Shown piece after piece: positions 41,191 to 54,564 of a stretch of DNA of 64,000 nt. Within the stretch, counting starts at the first letter, position 1. The number at the start of each line of letters is the position of its first letter. The notes under the pieces were generated by a model, which was not told the origin of the DNA, ran no database searches, and saw nothing but the letters and a program-made list of their open reading frames with translations. The position numbers and the translations under genes were made by a program. This DNA comes from Littorina saxatilis (lineage: Eukaryota; Mollusca; Gastropoda; Littorinimorpha; Littorinidae). The stretch spans positions 36,231,739-36,295,738 of the forward strand of contig NC_090253.1 of assembly GCF_037325665.1 (NCBI RefSeq), read 5' to 3'.

Positions 41191-41538
41191 GGGCGGGGAT
41201 GTAGCTCAGTCGGTAGCGCGCTGGATTTGTATCCAGTTGGCCGCTGTCAGCGTGAGTTCGTCCCCACGTTCGGCGAGAGATTTATTTCTCAGAGTCAACT
41301 TTGTGTGCAGACTCTCCTCGGTGTCCGAACACCCCCGTGTGTACACGCAAGCACAAGACCAAGTGCGCACGAAAAAGATCCTGTAATCCAGGTGGTGGGT
41401 TCGGTGGGTTATAGAAACACGAAAATACCCAGCATGCTTCCTCCGAAAGCGGCGTATGGCTGCCTAAATGGCGGGGTAAAAACGGTCATACACGTAAAAG
41501 CCGTGGGAGTTTCAGCCCATGAACAAACAAACAAAAAA
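41191..41538 (+). mobile_element. tRNA-derived SINE with 12 bp target duplication
   Basis: The head (GATGTAGCTCAGTCGGTAGC to GAGTTCGTCCCC) is nearly the same as in the SINE at 40441, but the body differs (TCCGAAAGCGGCG, GGGGTAAAAACGGTCA, GAGTTTCAGCCCATGAAC). The tail is (AAAC)n. The perfect duplication ATTGCGTATTCC at 41179-41190 and 41539-41550 shows a recent insertion. Confidence 0.92.
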
Positions 41539-41550
41539 ATTGCGTATTCC

Positions 41551-42167
41551 AGTGGCTTGAAGGCATGTTGAGAGATCGGCGTGAAAATGACGCATCAAAA
41601 TGTTAGATTTTTTGTTTGTGTGTGTGTGGCGTAAACATGAGTGCTTTCTGCTGTGAGTACGCCTCGAGGCATCATTATGATTGTGTTGTGATAACGTGCA
41701 CACATTTCGTGCATGCCGATACCGTGACACATCATTAGAGAGGATGGGAAGCATGCAGTCTAAGAGTCGTACTCTAGAAAGTTTTGCATTGTCTGATCAT
41801 TGGTTTTGTTTAAAAGAGAACCATGTTTCGGGAGACAATTATTGAAAGCCAAACACTTCCAACGCAACGCTTCCATTTGAAACGATCATTATCGGGAAAT
41901 TGGCGCCTTATCAAAGCCTAACTGAAGCCCCCCTGATGTGATCCGTGGGGCTACGAGTTGGCCCTCCCCCACCCTCCTCGATGACCTCGACATTGCAAGT
42001 GGAAGCATATCAGTGTTATATAATTATATATTGATGACCTGTAATTTGTTTTCGGTCTTGGCCAATTTATTCTGAACCACAACTTGACTGAATAAGAAGT
42101 TATGTATGATACGTTGGGAAGAACACTAATATTTCCGTCTTTTCCAAGTGTGTCGATCGATGTTACT
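41551..42167. other. Unassigned sequence
   Basis: No gene or element is recognised before the gap-flanking repeat. Confidence 0.35.
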
Positions 42168-42246
42168 GTTAGGACAACTGCTACGATTTTCTCTGTAATC
42201 GGTCAGTCAAGCGGATAAAAGCTCTCTCTCTCTCTCTCTCTCTCTC
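42168..42246. repeat. Left copy of gap-flanking duplication, ends in (CT)n
   Basis: The sequence from GTTAGGACAACTGCTACG to the start of CT repeats is repeated right of the gap at 42447-42502 with two differences. Confidence 0.9.
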
Positions 42247-42446
42247 NNNNNNNNNNNNNNNNNNNNNNNNNNNNNNNNNNNNNNNNNNNNNNNNNNNNNN
42301 NNNNNNNNNNNNNNNNNNNNNNNNNNNNNNNNNNNNNNNNNNNNNNNNNNNNNNNNNNNNNNNNNNNNNNNNNNNNNNNNNNNNNNNNNNNNNNNNNNNN
42401 NNNNNNNNNNNNNNNNNNNNNNNNNNNNNNNNNNNNNNNNNNNNNN
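42247..42446. other. Assembly gap, 200 N
   Basis: Exactly 200 undetermined bases, a conventional placeholder length. It falls inside a CT microsatellite. Confidence 1.
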
Positions 42447-42655
<209 letters not shown>

Positions 42656-42917
42656 CGTGCGACCGTGCTTGTTTGCTTGTGTGCACCCGTGCGTCTGTCT
42701 GTCTGTTGCGTTTGGTCGTCTTTCTGTCCTATCACTAATCCTTCCCGCCTTTCACGTTTCTTGACTTTTAGGCCGAAATGTAGCTGTTGGGGTCAAGGTG
42801 GAACAAGTACATTACCTTTCTTTTCTAAGCATTTACCTCGAGTTCTCCCTTGGAGTATGTTCCGTGGTGCAGTTCAAACCTGTTTATACAGTAAGGTTGT
42901 GATGATTTTCCGATAAA

Positions 42918-44043
42918 CCGGTGTAACACGAGAAAATTACTTCCACGAGATTTTTACTCCGGAGTAAAAATTTCGTACGAAAATGTTACTCCCTTTACGA
43001 AAAAAAAGCACTCCCCAATTACACGAGAAAGTCACTCCCCACGACAGGTAAATTCCGAGTAAACATTTCGTACACAAATGTTACTCCCCTACTTCACCCT
43101 AACACGAGCAATTTAACTTCCCATGCCAGATTTACGAAATTTATACTCCCTTGTCCCCTGTTAGTCTTGGTGGTGGAAGGGGTGGAGGGAGGGTAGCGCG
43201 ACATTCGTTTGCGCGAGATCACATATTGGCATTATCCCTTTGCCCGTATCCCATTTTCGCCTACGAAATTTGTACTGGAAGTAAAAACAAGTCGCGTAAG
43301 GCGAAAATACAACATTTAGTCAAGTAGCTGTCGAACTCACAGAATGAAACTGAACGCAATGCCATTTTTCAGCAAGACCGTGTCCACCGCTCATGGCAAA
43401 GGCAGTGCAATTGACAAGAAGAGCGGGGTAGTAGTTGCGCTAAGAAGGATAGCACGCTTTTCTGTACCTCTCTTTGTTTTAACTTTCTGAGCGTGTTTTT
43501 AATCCAAACATATCATATCTATATGTTTTTGGAATCAGGAACCGACAAGGAATAAGATGAAAGTGTTTTTAAATTGATTTCGACAATTTAATTTTGATAA
43601 TAATTTTTATATATTTAATTTTCAGAGCTTGTTTTTAATCCAAATATAACATATTTATATGTTTTTTGAATCAGAAAATGATGGAGAATAAGATGAACGT
43701 AAATTTGGATCGTTTTATAATTTTTTTTTTTTTTACAATGTTCAGATTTTTAATGACCAAAGTCATTAATTAATTTTTAAGCCACCAAGCTGAAATGCAA
43801 TACCGAAGTCCGGGCTTTGTCGAAGATTACTTGACCAAAATTTCAACCAATTTGGTTGAAAAATGAGAGCGTGACAGTGCCGCCTCAACTTTCACGAAAA
43901 GCCGGATATGACGTCATCAAAGACATTTATCAAAAAAATGAAAAAAACGTATGGGGATTTCATACCCAGGAACTCTCATGTCAAATTTCATAAAGATCGG
44001 TCCAGTAGTTTAGTCTGAATCGCTCTACACACACACACAGACA

Positions 44044-44100
<57 letters not shown>

Positions 44101-44329
44101 GCACATACACCACGACCCTCGTCTCGATTCCCCCCTCTACGTTAAAACATTTAGTCAAAACTTGACTAAATGTAAAAATGGGGAGTAAAAATTTAGTGGA
44201 GGGAGTCATTTTTTCGTGCCTTGGGGAGTTCTTTTCTCGTACGAAAAATTTACTCGGAGTAAGAATTTCGTACGAAATTTTTACTCCGGAGTAAATTTTT
44301 CGTGTAGTAAAAATTTCGTGTTACACCGG
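42918..44329. mobile_element. Fold-back/MITE element interrupted by a nested insertion
   Basis: The ends CCGGTGTAACACGA (42918-42931) and TCGTGTTACACCGG (44316-44329) are perfect inverted repeats. Both arms are rich in short palindromes such as TTTACTCCGGAGTAAA and TTTCGTACGAAA. Copy C of the ~0.9 kb repeat (43286-44178) lies inside, so the original element was about 520 bp. A target duplication is not resolved. Confidence 0.8.
43286..44178 (+). mobile_element. ~0.9 kb Helentron-like repeat, copy C (nested)
   Basis: Begins AACAAGTCGCGTAAGGCG and ends GACTAAATGTAAAAA, with an (AC)n tract at 44028-44096 at the family's usual site. Inserted in the fold-back element. Confidence 0.8.
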
Positions 44330-44898
44330 CCGTACAAGTGAGTATAGGAGTAGACTCCATTTTCCGTACACTGCCTTCCAAGTGCTCTTTAAACTTTGTA
44401 CTCAGGCCATCTCCTCCGTTCAAGACGTCGCACGTTACCTCCAAGACAAGGGTGTAGGTGGGAAATTGAACAGTCTTCGCTTGTAAAAGTTAGCGTCAGG
44501 TGAAAAGCTTGAAGGCAAGAGACGGTCATTAGGAAGAAAGGGTGTAAGTGGATTGGGTTACAGGTGTTTGCAGTGTGTTGTGAAGGGGGAAGGAACGCCG
44601 GTGCTTTTGAAGTCAAACAAGTCTTGTTTACCTGCCCCGTGTTTCTAGTGACAGCGTTTGCGTCGATTTGGGATAACCCCCTCTTGTTTGTTTTCTTCCT
44701 TTTTTTTGTATAGGGGAGAGTACTTCCTGGTTGTCGCTTTGCCCGAAGACCTGCGCTGCTTGTTTGACTTGTAATCTTCCCATTTGTGAGAAGTTCAGTT
44801 GGTGGAAAAGGGCACGGGACGAAATTGAAGTTCGGTCACTGGATATTATTTGTATCCTACTGTGACCATTATCTGTTACGAGCAGCTGCGTGAAATAA
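44330..44898. other. Unassigned sequence
   Basis: Donor-like words occur (AAGTGAGTA near 44337) but no exon frame precedes them. Confidence 0.35.
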
Positions 44899-45557
44899 AA
44901 CAAGTCGCGTGAAGCGATATAGAAACATTTAGTCAAGATCAACACCACAAACAAGTCATTGCCGAGACTACATTCAGATAGTCTCGGCTAACCGTACCGA
45001 AGACCGAGACGGGACACGCTCCCCTCCGCGAAGCACGCTTCCGTGGTACTTAATGAACCTATTTTCTTTCATTCTGAGCACATTTTTAGAGTAAACATGA
45101 CATATCTATATATTTTGAATTCAGGAGAAGATGAGGAATACAATGCAATCATTTTTTAATCTGTTTCTGAAAAATCGATTTTAATGACAACTTTAATGCG
45201 CAAACTCATTAATTAATTTTTAAGCCTCCAAACTGAAATGCAATACCAAAGTCCGGGCTTCGTCGAAGATTGCTTGACCAAAATTTCAACAAAATTGGTT
45301 GGAAAATGAGAGCGTGACTTTCACAAAAAGCCGGATATGACGTCATCAAAGACATAAATTTATCAAAAAAAATGAAAAAAACGTCTGGGGATATTATACT
45401 CAGGAACTCTCATGTTGAGTTTCAAGAAGATCGGTTCAGTAGTTTTCTCGGAACCGATCTATACACACACACACACACACACACACACCACGACCCTCGT
45501 CTCGATTCCCCGTATCTATGTTAAAACATTTAGTCATAACGTGACTAAATGTAAAAA
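44899..45557 (+). mobile_element. ~0.9 kb family, copy D (shorter, diverged)
   Basis: Begins AACAAGTCGCGTGAAGCG and ends GACTAAATGTAAAAA, with a short (AC)n at 45463-45487. About 250 bp shorter than the others and more diverged. Confidence 0.7.
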
Positions 45558-45834
45558 GGAACCTCAACCTCAAATCTCAATGAACAGAATAAATTCGTTG
45601 TGGTCATGTTAGCTCTGAAACTGATGTTTGCAGACTATTGTTTCTTACCAACAAATAACCGGACCTAACCGCGAACATAAAGTCGGAACATAAGTCTTCT
45701 GTGGTTGTATTAGGTCTGCACACGAAAGCAGGGAAGTATTTCCAGCGATACGCCGCACTTCACTGCGTGTTGACTTTTCCGTCCAGGTGGGCAATGTGCA
45801 AAGTAATATAATCTTGCCGTTATTTAATGATTTT

Positions 45835-46680
45835 GATTGGGAATACAATCTCTCGCAAAGCGTACGTAAAGCACCGGGGAAATCCCCATGTTCAAACAGT
45901 AATGCAAGCTCGTCGCTGTATATTTACTGTTCGATTCTGGAGTACCGTTTTGTGCAAATTAATTAGATATTGCAGTTAGTGAAATGATCTTAAGTTGGAA
46001 TATATATAAACTCTAGCAATCCGGCCCAGAAAATCTCAGTGTCCATGTCCAACTCGTCATGAAAAATCGGCACTTTTTGCATTTTGACTGTTCGGTTCAG
46101 AAAAAGTCGAATGCAAAGTACTAAGATGTTGCAGTTGAATGAACTTGATTTGGACATTCAGAGCCAGCAAAGCAGCCTAAAACCACCAGGAATATCTCCC
46201 TGTCCATACCGTCATGCAAAATCGTCATTATTTTAATTTATTGAATGTTCGCTTCAACCGCGCAGTAATGCGCAAAGAATACGATCTTGCAGTGAAGTGA
46301 TGTTCATTTGAAATACAATATTAGTGCAGCCCCCAGGAAAATTCTAATGTCCATGTCCAAAGCTTCTCGCAAACTCAACACTGCATTATAACTGTTAGAT
46401 GTAGGTGCGCTTTAACGTGCAAAGTAATACGATCTTGCAGTTGAATGAACTTGATTTTGAAATTATAATCGATCAAAACAGCAAGTAAAGGCACCACACA
46501 AATCTATGTCATGCGAAATCGTCACTGTTTATTGACTGTAACGCACACAAGTAATACGATCTTGCAGTAAAATGCATTTGATTTGGAATATAGTATCTAG
46601 CGAAAGAGTCTTAAAGCACGAGAATAATCCCCTTGTTGAAACCGTCATATACACATCGTGGCCATGTGATGGGATCAGAT
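45835..46680. repeat. Diverged tandem array, unit ~150 bp, about six copies
   Basis: Phrases like TCCATGTCCAA, GTCATGCAAAATCGTC, AATACGATCTTGCAG and TGAATGAACTTGATTT recur near 45887, 46041, 46192, 46349, 46500 and 46632 with heavy substitution. An old array. Confidence 0.75.
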
Positions 46681-46824
46681 GCTGCACTAACAGGCAATTA
46701 AAGCACTGCATAAGGAGGTGAAGGCGTGGGTGTGAGTATGACTCATGGATCGTTTTGCAATATGCTCCCTGCACAGTGTGTTTGATCAGTTTGAACAGAT
46801 GCCGGTATGCGAGGGGCAATAATA

Positions 46825-47023
46825 CAGTTGAACCTCTCTTTCAAGACACCCCCAACCCCCCCCCCCCACCACCCTTTAAGACTCACTCCCTTTAAAGACC
46901 CCGCTGTTTTCTCAGACTTTTTATGTAAAACCTCTGTAAATTTACCCCCAATTTAAGCCTCCTACCTTTTTAAAACCTAATTTTCTCCGATTTGTCGAGG
47001 TCTTAAAGGGGGGTGTTCCACTG
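46825..47023. mobile_element. MITE, ~200 bp, TA target duplication
   Basis: The ends CAGTTGAACC and, on the other strand, CAGTGGAACAC are inverted, followed inward by matching TTTCAAGAC/TTTAAGACC stretches. TA flanks both sides (46823-46824 and 47024-47025), as in Tc1/mariner-derived MITEs. Confidence 0.7.
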
Positions 47024-47025
47024 TA

Positions 47026-48465
47026 GACGCAGATTGTTATGCTGTCGATGTCAAGTTTGCGGAGTTGAGGTCACAAGCATAAGCTGTGCTCGGTCAGCAG
47101 TTTGTTCGACTGTGAAGGGTAGCTGTCAGTCGTTTGAGTAAGCTGTCAATCCGAGTCAGAGAAAAAACCGAGGAAAAGGCTTGTTAATTAGTCTGCTCCA
47201 CCTGGCCATAAGACATGAACTGAGGTCCATCCGCACTTAGGGTAGTTCTCTCTGCCATTTGAGCGATTCTTGGGGGGGAGTTTCTGGCGAATGTGACGAA
47301 TGTGAAGAATGTGGGAAACCCACTGTACCTTAATCTAGACGCACACGGCACGATTTGCTCCAAAACGCACCACAAATATGGTAATTGATTAAATAAAAGT
47401 GAGTGAATGCGCCTCAGGGCGCTGCTTCTCTCCGGTGTTGGAAAGTAGAAGTAGTCTAGAAGCACCGCCTGGCGGCATGACAGCGCCATATATGACGTAG
47501 CCCCGCAGTAATTGCATCACGTACATTCATGCATTCACTGACCCCTTGCTTGGACTGTAATTTTTCAGTTAATGTGATCATATCTCCCATCACTTTTTGG
47601 GATATTGTTCAACACTAACCTATCGAGAAAGATGTACAAAAGAGAGCTGTTTTATTTGCACAGGTGTTGTTGTTTTGCCAGTGTTACCGCACCGATGATC
47701 ACGTACGACGAAATTCAGCCTTTGGGTGCGGCCGGTGGTTTTTAAAACCAACATCTTTGTTGGTTGTCTATTCTGTCAATTTAGTACATAAAGAGGCAAA
47801 ATGTCATCTGCTTTTCATTCTTCTCCTGTCCTTCTTTTCCTCCTTCTTTTCCTCCTTCTTCTTCTACTTGAAGTACAGACGTCTTGGGTAGGTTTGGCGT
47901 TTTGGGGGTATATTACTGAAGTTAGTACAGTGGCCTTTTCTTTTTGTTTAACACTCCCTCCATTACAATTGATTCGCATGATCTGCTTTGAATAGACACT
48001 CATCTCGTTTGATTTTGCTCTTTTAACGACCTGTAATACAGAATGAATTGTAGCGCTGATTGTCATAAAGCAACACTTGATGAAGACACTGACATTGAAG
48101 ACGTCATGCACTATTAGAATGATAACGACGAAGAAATGAGGTGTGAACTTTGTGTGACACGCAGTTAAAGCGTGAACTATATGGCGATGAGTAATGCATG
48201 TTTACAGAAAGCATTCAGCATTTGTACTGATAGGCCGCAACATGCTGCCCGGCTGCTGTCGTTATCTGGACACGCACATCTCGTGCACTGACAACAATTG
48301 CTTGATTGGATTCAGTGTCGCTATGCAAACAACCCGTCTGTTGCCTACCTCCTTTCCCTCAACATCCTCCCCCATCCCCAAAACACCTTCCCTCACCCCC
48401 CCTAAATCGCTTAACACTTCTCTCCCTCTTGACTCGACCCCCCCTCCTTTCGTCCCCCTTCTCTC
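47026..48465. other. Unassigned sequence
   Basis: A leucine-rich start-to-donor segment at 47801-47887 comes from a CTT-rich stretch and is not accepted as an exon. Nothing else is recognised. Confidence 0.4.
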
Positions 48466-48544
48466 TCACTCTCTTTCTCTCTCTCTCTCTGTCTCTCTCT
48501 CTCTCTCCCTCTCTCTCTCTCCCTCTCTCTCTGTCTCTGTCTCT

Positions 48545-48615
<71 letters not shown>

Positions 48616-48658
48616 AGCACACGCAGGCGTACGAACACACACACACACACACACACAC
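48466..48658. repeat. (CT)n then (AC)n microsatellites
   Basis: Imperfect then perfect CT to 48612 and (AC)10 at 48638-48658. Overlapping long frames are artefacts. Confidence 0.95.
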
Positions 48659-48979
48659 ATGTAGAGTACACTGACTGTAAATATGTGTGGCTCTTATTAT
48701 ATTCTTGTCAAACGCAGCTGTCGGACAGTAAAACAGCGGACACTCTCACCTCTCTGTTGGGCACTGTATTGTCCATTTAATTGTTGAGTTGAACATTTTA
48801 TTGTTGAGTTGAACATTTCATTCATACGCTACAGTACGTTGATAGGAAGATAAGAGGGGACGTTGACTGTATGGAGGACGTCGATGGGAAGCTTTCGTTG
48901 TGACAAAGAATTATAGTCAATTCAGCGACGGTCGGGTGAAAGTGCATTATATTTAATTGTTGCGTTAAAATGACAAAAT

Positions 48980-49079
48980 CTTCGTGAGTAGTTCTTTTAT
49001 ATTTCTCTTTCTCTGTCTCTTTCAGAATTTCTCTCGCTGTCTTTTTCTGTCTGTCTCTATCTCTGTCTCTCTCTGTTTG

Positions 49080-49128
<49 letters not shown>

Positions 49129-49230
49129 CAGTCTGCCGCCCCCACCCCCCCTCACCCCCTCTTTCTCTTTGTTTGTCTGTCTGGCTGTCTTACTCTCTGT
49201 TTGTCACTGTCTCTGCCCATTCCCCCCCTC
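48980..49230. repeat. Imperfect CT/CTGT-rich tract
   Basis: Pyrimidine-rich simple sequence with CTCT and CTGT words, no gene. Confidence 0.85.
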
Positions 49231-50554
49231 CCCCTCTCCCCTTGAACTCCGCTCAACGACTGCCCTTCCCCCTCCCTCATTTCTAATTACTTTTGACACT
49301 GCCAATTCTGCACCTTGTTGTGTTGGACTCATTTTTAGACAGCTCATTTTTGTTGAATGCGCCAGGCTTAAGCGCTTTTTGGGTCAACAATCTAAATATT
49401 ACCTTTGTTCTGAACACCAGCAGTTAGCTCTACCCTTAGTTCAGAAGAATGCATCTTGTTTGATATATAGATATGTACTTAAAATTACGTGTTTCACACA
49501 TCCTGTGTGTAATAGGTGTCAGTTTACTTAGTGCTTATTGAATTATCTTGGGTAAACAGGAGCACCTGTCCATTTTGTGTAGTTTCCATTAACGGCTTTT
49601 AAGTCTGTGTTTGATTGCTCTATCGTCAAGACTTGAAGTTCAATACATTTAAACCGTCATTCTGAGTCTTGCAAACATAGCAGGTATTGCTCTACCAATT
49701 TACATGACAACACTGAGTTTGTTTCTTTTCCTGACCATCATACATTCTCAGTAATTTTGAGTTCTTTATTCAATCGTTTTCTATCGTTCTCTGATTTAGA
49801 AACAAGCAGTATGATGACTGTTTCTGTTTTCGATCCGTATTTCTGCCACAAGTTTACATACGTACCGAGTATTTTGGCTGTACGTAAAATAAAATGTAGA
49901 TACTCGTTGGACGATTCAGTTGTAAATTAATTGACCGTTAAGTAAGCCTTGCTTTCGATGTTTAAAAATCTTCAGGACACAGTATTGTCAAAAGAGCCAT
50001 CTGAAAAGCTTCCCATGTCAGCTTCTGAACGAGACAGCCACCTGTTGCAAGCGCTGTTTGCATTATCCCCTACCTGACGTTGCCTACATAAGTGGTTGAC
50101 AATTGTTTTCTCTCTTGTCGGCTGTGGTAAATAGGCCAGCTTCATTTGTTATTTGAATGCTAACTCATATTTTGTGCTGCGACGAATGACTATGATATCG
50201 CTAGGTACAATAAAGCTGTATCCATTGTTTTGCTAAATTTCACGCTGTTTTCGCGTCGCGTCGAATCGACTCGTTTAAAGGGGCTCGCCAATATTTTGAC
50301 AATATTTTGTTTTAGGTCATACTCCGAAAATGGTATTCATAGGCTGCTGCGTCAGTTGCAATATTACGCAGTGAGAAACTCTGACTTTGTGGAATTAGGG
50401 GGCAGAATCAAAATCATGATAACCTTCTTTTTGTAGAACTAATAAAAGGAAAACATTAAATTTGTAAAACTGGAGTTACGTCATGTGCTAGATGCACTAA
50501 CCCGGATGAGCCATACAACGCTTTCTTGGTGGCAATATGCTGTCTGGCAGTCAT
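49231..50554. other. Unassigned sequence
   Basis: No gene or known repeat is recognised. Confidence 0.35.
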
Positions 50555-50562
50555 ACACACAC

Positions 50563-50632
<70 letters not shown>
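50555..50632. repeat. (AC)n microsatellite
   Basis: Nearly uninterrupted AC dinucleotides. Confidence 0.95.
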
Positions 50633-50636
<4 letters not shown>

Positions 50637-51237
50637 TTCACATAAAACGTATTGAAAACACAGGTATTGTTCAAGCGTTGATTTGACCGCCGGGCTGTAT
50701 AAAACAAGAGTGGTGTTTAGAGTGTTGAATTGTATTATCTGGTGAGGCTTGACCTTGACCTTGCTACTGTAGGTAGGATTTATAAAGTGGGGCCGAATTG
50801 AAGTGAGTGAAAACGTTTTATGACTGTCACAGCTGCTGTCCAACGTTCAAACAGCAAAAGGGGCGACAATGACATACCTAGAGAGAGAGCGGATTCACTT
50901 AGCGTATGCGTTGTATATTTGCATCAAATTAAATGTTACTGCTTTCCTCTAAATCTATCTCTCTCTATCATGCCTAAATGCCATCTGTTGCCATACAAGA
51001 GGGAGTGTTGAAAGAAGTTGGGGGGTGGGCGGGGGGGGGGGGGGCGTGGAAGTGATACTGGGGGATGGTGAGAGTGTAGGTAAAGTGTACACTATATATA
51101 TAAACCGCCGTACATTTTACTGTGTACCAGGTTGTGTGTTATGCGCTGTCTCTTTTGAAGGAATACACATGTTTCAGTAAAATGGTGAGTGTGTTTTCTA
51201 TAAAAGCCACTGAGTCATCGAAACATATAGTACCCAA
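50633..51237. other. Unassigned sequence
   Basis: A weak start-to-donor segment at 50820-50903 was considered. A G run lies near 51027-51045. Confidence 0.35.
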
Positions 51238-51376
51238 TATTGAGGACTCTGTGATGACTATCTATTGCTATGGTCTGTTGAGACAGTGATATCAAAATCG
51301 AGACCGGAGGTCGAGATTTTGATATCACTGTCGAAACAGACCAATAGCAGAAGATATCATCACACAGTCAGTCAAT
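51238..51376. repeat. Large imperfect palindrome with 18 bp perfect core
   Basis: GACAGTGATATCAAAATC (51282-51299) pairs perfectly with 51315-51332 around a 15 bp loop. The flanking sequence continues to pair imperfectly out to both ends (for example TGGTCTGTT with AACAGACCA). Likely a fold-back miniature element. Confidence 0.8.
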
Positions 51377-51486
51377 GTTAGATATAATGCTAATTCTCTG
51401 GACATGTTGTATTTACTGTAAAGAAATTACAAAAGTATTTGTCTCAGTTTTGGCTGTTCCATATCCCTCCCTCTGATTATTATTTC

Positions 51487-52478
<992 letters not shown>

Positions 52479-53740
52479 GTTAACTCTTTTCTTGTACTTT
52501 TCAGTATTTTCAAATGTCTTTTCTTTCAAAAAATCTTTAGTCACTTGCTCAACTTAATTCTGGGATCATTACATTTTCATATATATTTGTTTGTTTTTAA
52601 ATTTAGGTGTTTTTGTTTTTGAAGTGGGGAAGCAATAAAGAGGTCGTCGATATCAAAACTGATATCGACGGAAATGTCGTCGATATCACTTTTGCACTGA
52701 GCTCAGTTTTGCCCAATTGACCAATGGAAATCCACGTAACATATGAAATAGCAATACTATTTGCTGGCTGTGCCCGTGTGATACCGAGGCCTATTGTGTG
52801 ATTCTGGTTAGATGCAAGTGTGCTGTCTGTCGACAGCGTATATGCGCAAGGCAACACGAGAGCGCGAGAGTATGGACAAGAACAAATAATATAATTATCA
52901 CACAAACACAATCATTTATACTGCTGCTGTTGTTGTTGTTGATGATGATGGTGACGACGGTGATTTGACTGATTTTGTCCTCGGAAAATGAGTTCGGATC
53001 TTTTTAAAAGTGAGAAGAAAAATTTACCGTATGCTCCCGTTATTCTGCGTACCAGTTTTAAATTCGTATTACCCCTTGGTCTAGATCTTGCTTTCCTTCT
53101 CATATCATTGTGCTTGGATTATACATCTTCTTCGTGTTTAAAGGAAGTGTTGAGAAGTTGAAATTGTCTTGAATATCCATGGAGTACCAACTGCAGTCCA
53201 ACAGACGGCTGACAAAAGTTGATTTGTGATACAGGAATTTAGACAGCGATTTGGATTATTCGTACCACGTTCTCTTGGAGAAATAATGTGTTGTGTGATT
53301 TGCGGCTGATTTGATTTTACACTGGAGTGTTCGTTGGAGTGCAGTGATAAGTTACAAAAGCGTATGCGTCACAGTGGAGTTTATATGTGAAGGCTGACAT
53401 GTACGCTACGACGTGTTGTCGGTAACACAAAAGCATACGTTTACAGAATGACGCACGTCACAACGGAGTACATGCTGCGGTGGATTTTACCTGACGACTT
53501 GTCCAAGTGTTGACTGGAAAACTGTTCTCCAAAGCGATACAACGTGTCTGAAGGATGACCCCACTTCAGATATTCCTAAAAATCGTCTGGAAGTTTCTAG
53601 CTTTCTTTAAATACCATAAAACTGCAGTCATGGAATATCACAAGATCCCTGGCTAAAACTTTGCACGACTGAATCGCCATCTTGTCAGTCTTGTTTGGGA
53701 AAGCCCGAATAATCTCACGACCTTTCACACTGAATGCAAA
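52479..53740. other. Unassigned sequence
   Basis: A small GTCGATATC/GATATCGAC inverted repeat lies at 52646-52669, and a short TTG/ATG triplet run near 52920-52950. No exon is recognised. Confidence 0.4.
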
Positions 53741-54312
53741 GAGTATCTAACCTGTATGCCCCAGCGGTTGTCCTTCTAGGCCCACGACGGTATCAGGAAT
53801 ATCTCTCTTGAACGATGAGCCATGCGTTGCCGTCCTAGTTTAACTTACACAGAAGGCAAAGAGTATCTAACCTAAATAGCCGTCGCTCACACACGGATAC
53901 TCAAGCGAGCCTCTTCACCTGAAATAGAGTCAACAGTTGCCATGTTAGTCTACCATAGACGTACGCAAAGAATATCCACCTGGAATACGACACCCGTTAA
54001 CCACCCACGGATTTAAAGTGTGTCTATCTCGAAAAAGCCAGCTTTTGTCCAGCTACGGATACCAAGAGCGCCAAACCACAGGAGTAATACATCAGCCATT
54101 TCCTCGGAACGTACTCCACGTGGATGGTAAGAGCGTCTATCCCGAAGAAGCCATCCTTTGTCCTGACGGTGTAATCCACACGAAAGCAAGAATACCCCAC
54201 TCCGAATCTTTTTCCGTTCATACCCTGAGTAATAAGCTAACCGTTGCCCACCCACGGATGCCAAGAGGACCTACCCCGAAGAAGCCCCCCGTCGCCCACC
54301 CAGTGTACCCCG
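53741..54312 (+). repeat. Diverged repeats upstream of exon 1b, unit ~115-130 bp
   Basis: A motif like CCACGGAT.CCAAGAG followed by a CCCGAAGAAGCC-like phrase recurs near 53777, 53890, 54002, 54118 and 54248. It may be 5' untranslated sequence of the next candidate exon. Confidence 0.45.
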
Positions 54313-54498
54313 ATGCCGTCGTCGTGGAGCGAGATGGCCATGAGCGGGTGCCTGCCCAACAACACGAGCGGTGAGAGCGGCCATTGGACTATGGCCTCTA
54401 GTGACGTCACCAACCATGACCATGACGACGACCACGACTTCCTGGAGGAGGACTTGCTGGACCATCAAGAGGAGGAGAAGGAGCAGCAGCGACTTCAG
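54313..54498 (+). CDS. Candidate first exon 1b of RIMBP gene (MPSSWSEMAM...)
   Basis: 62 codons start at the first in-frame ATG. A second ATG at 54334 has the better context (G at -3, G at +4). The peptide includes an acidic/histidine stretch (HDHDDDHDFLEEDLLDHQEE) and ends EKEQQRLQ at CAG|GTATTG in phase 0. It is the nearest candidate to the recognised exon at 58126 and its glutamate/glutamine-rich end fits entry into a coiled coil. Two decayed copies of its 3' part follow. Linkage to RIMBP is inferred from phase, strand and proximity. Confidence 0.5.
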
Positions 54499-54564
54499 GT
54501 ATTGGGCGTTAGTGTTATAGACCACTATTGGACCTCAGGCATACACACTATAGACCATTCTTTT

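Noticed and set aside
47801-47887. Signal-peptide-like 29-codon segment ending TGG|GTAGGT
   Set aside because: The leucines come from a CTT-rich simple tract, and the donor is poor.
50820-50903. 28-codon ATG segment ending AGC|GTATGC in phase 0
   Set aside because: Weak donor, no homology or further evidence.
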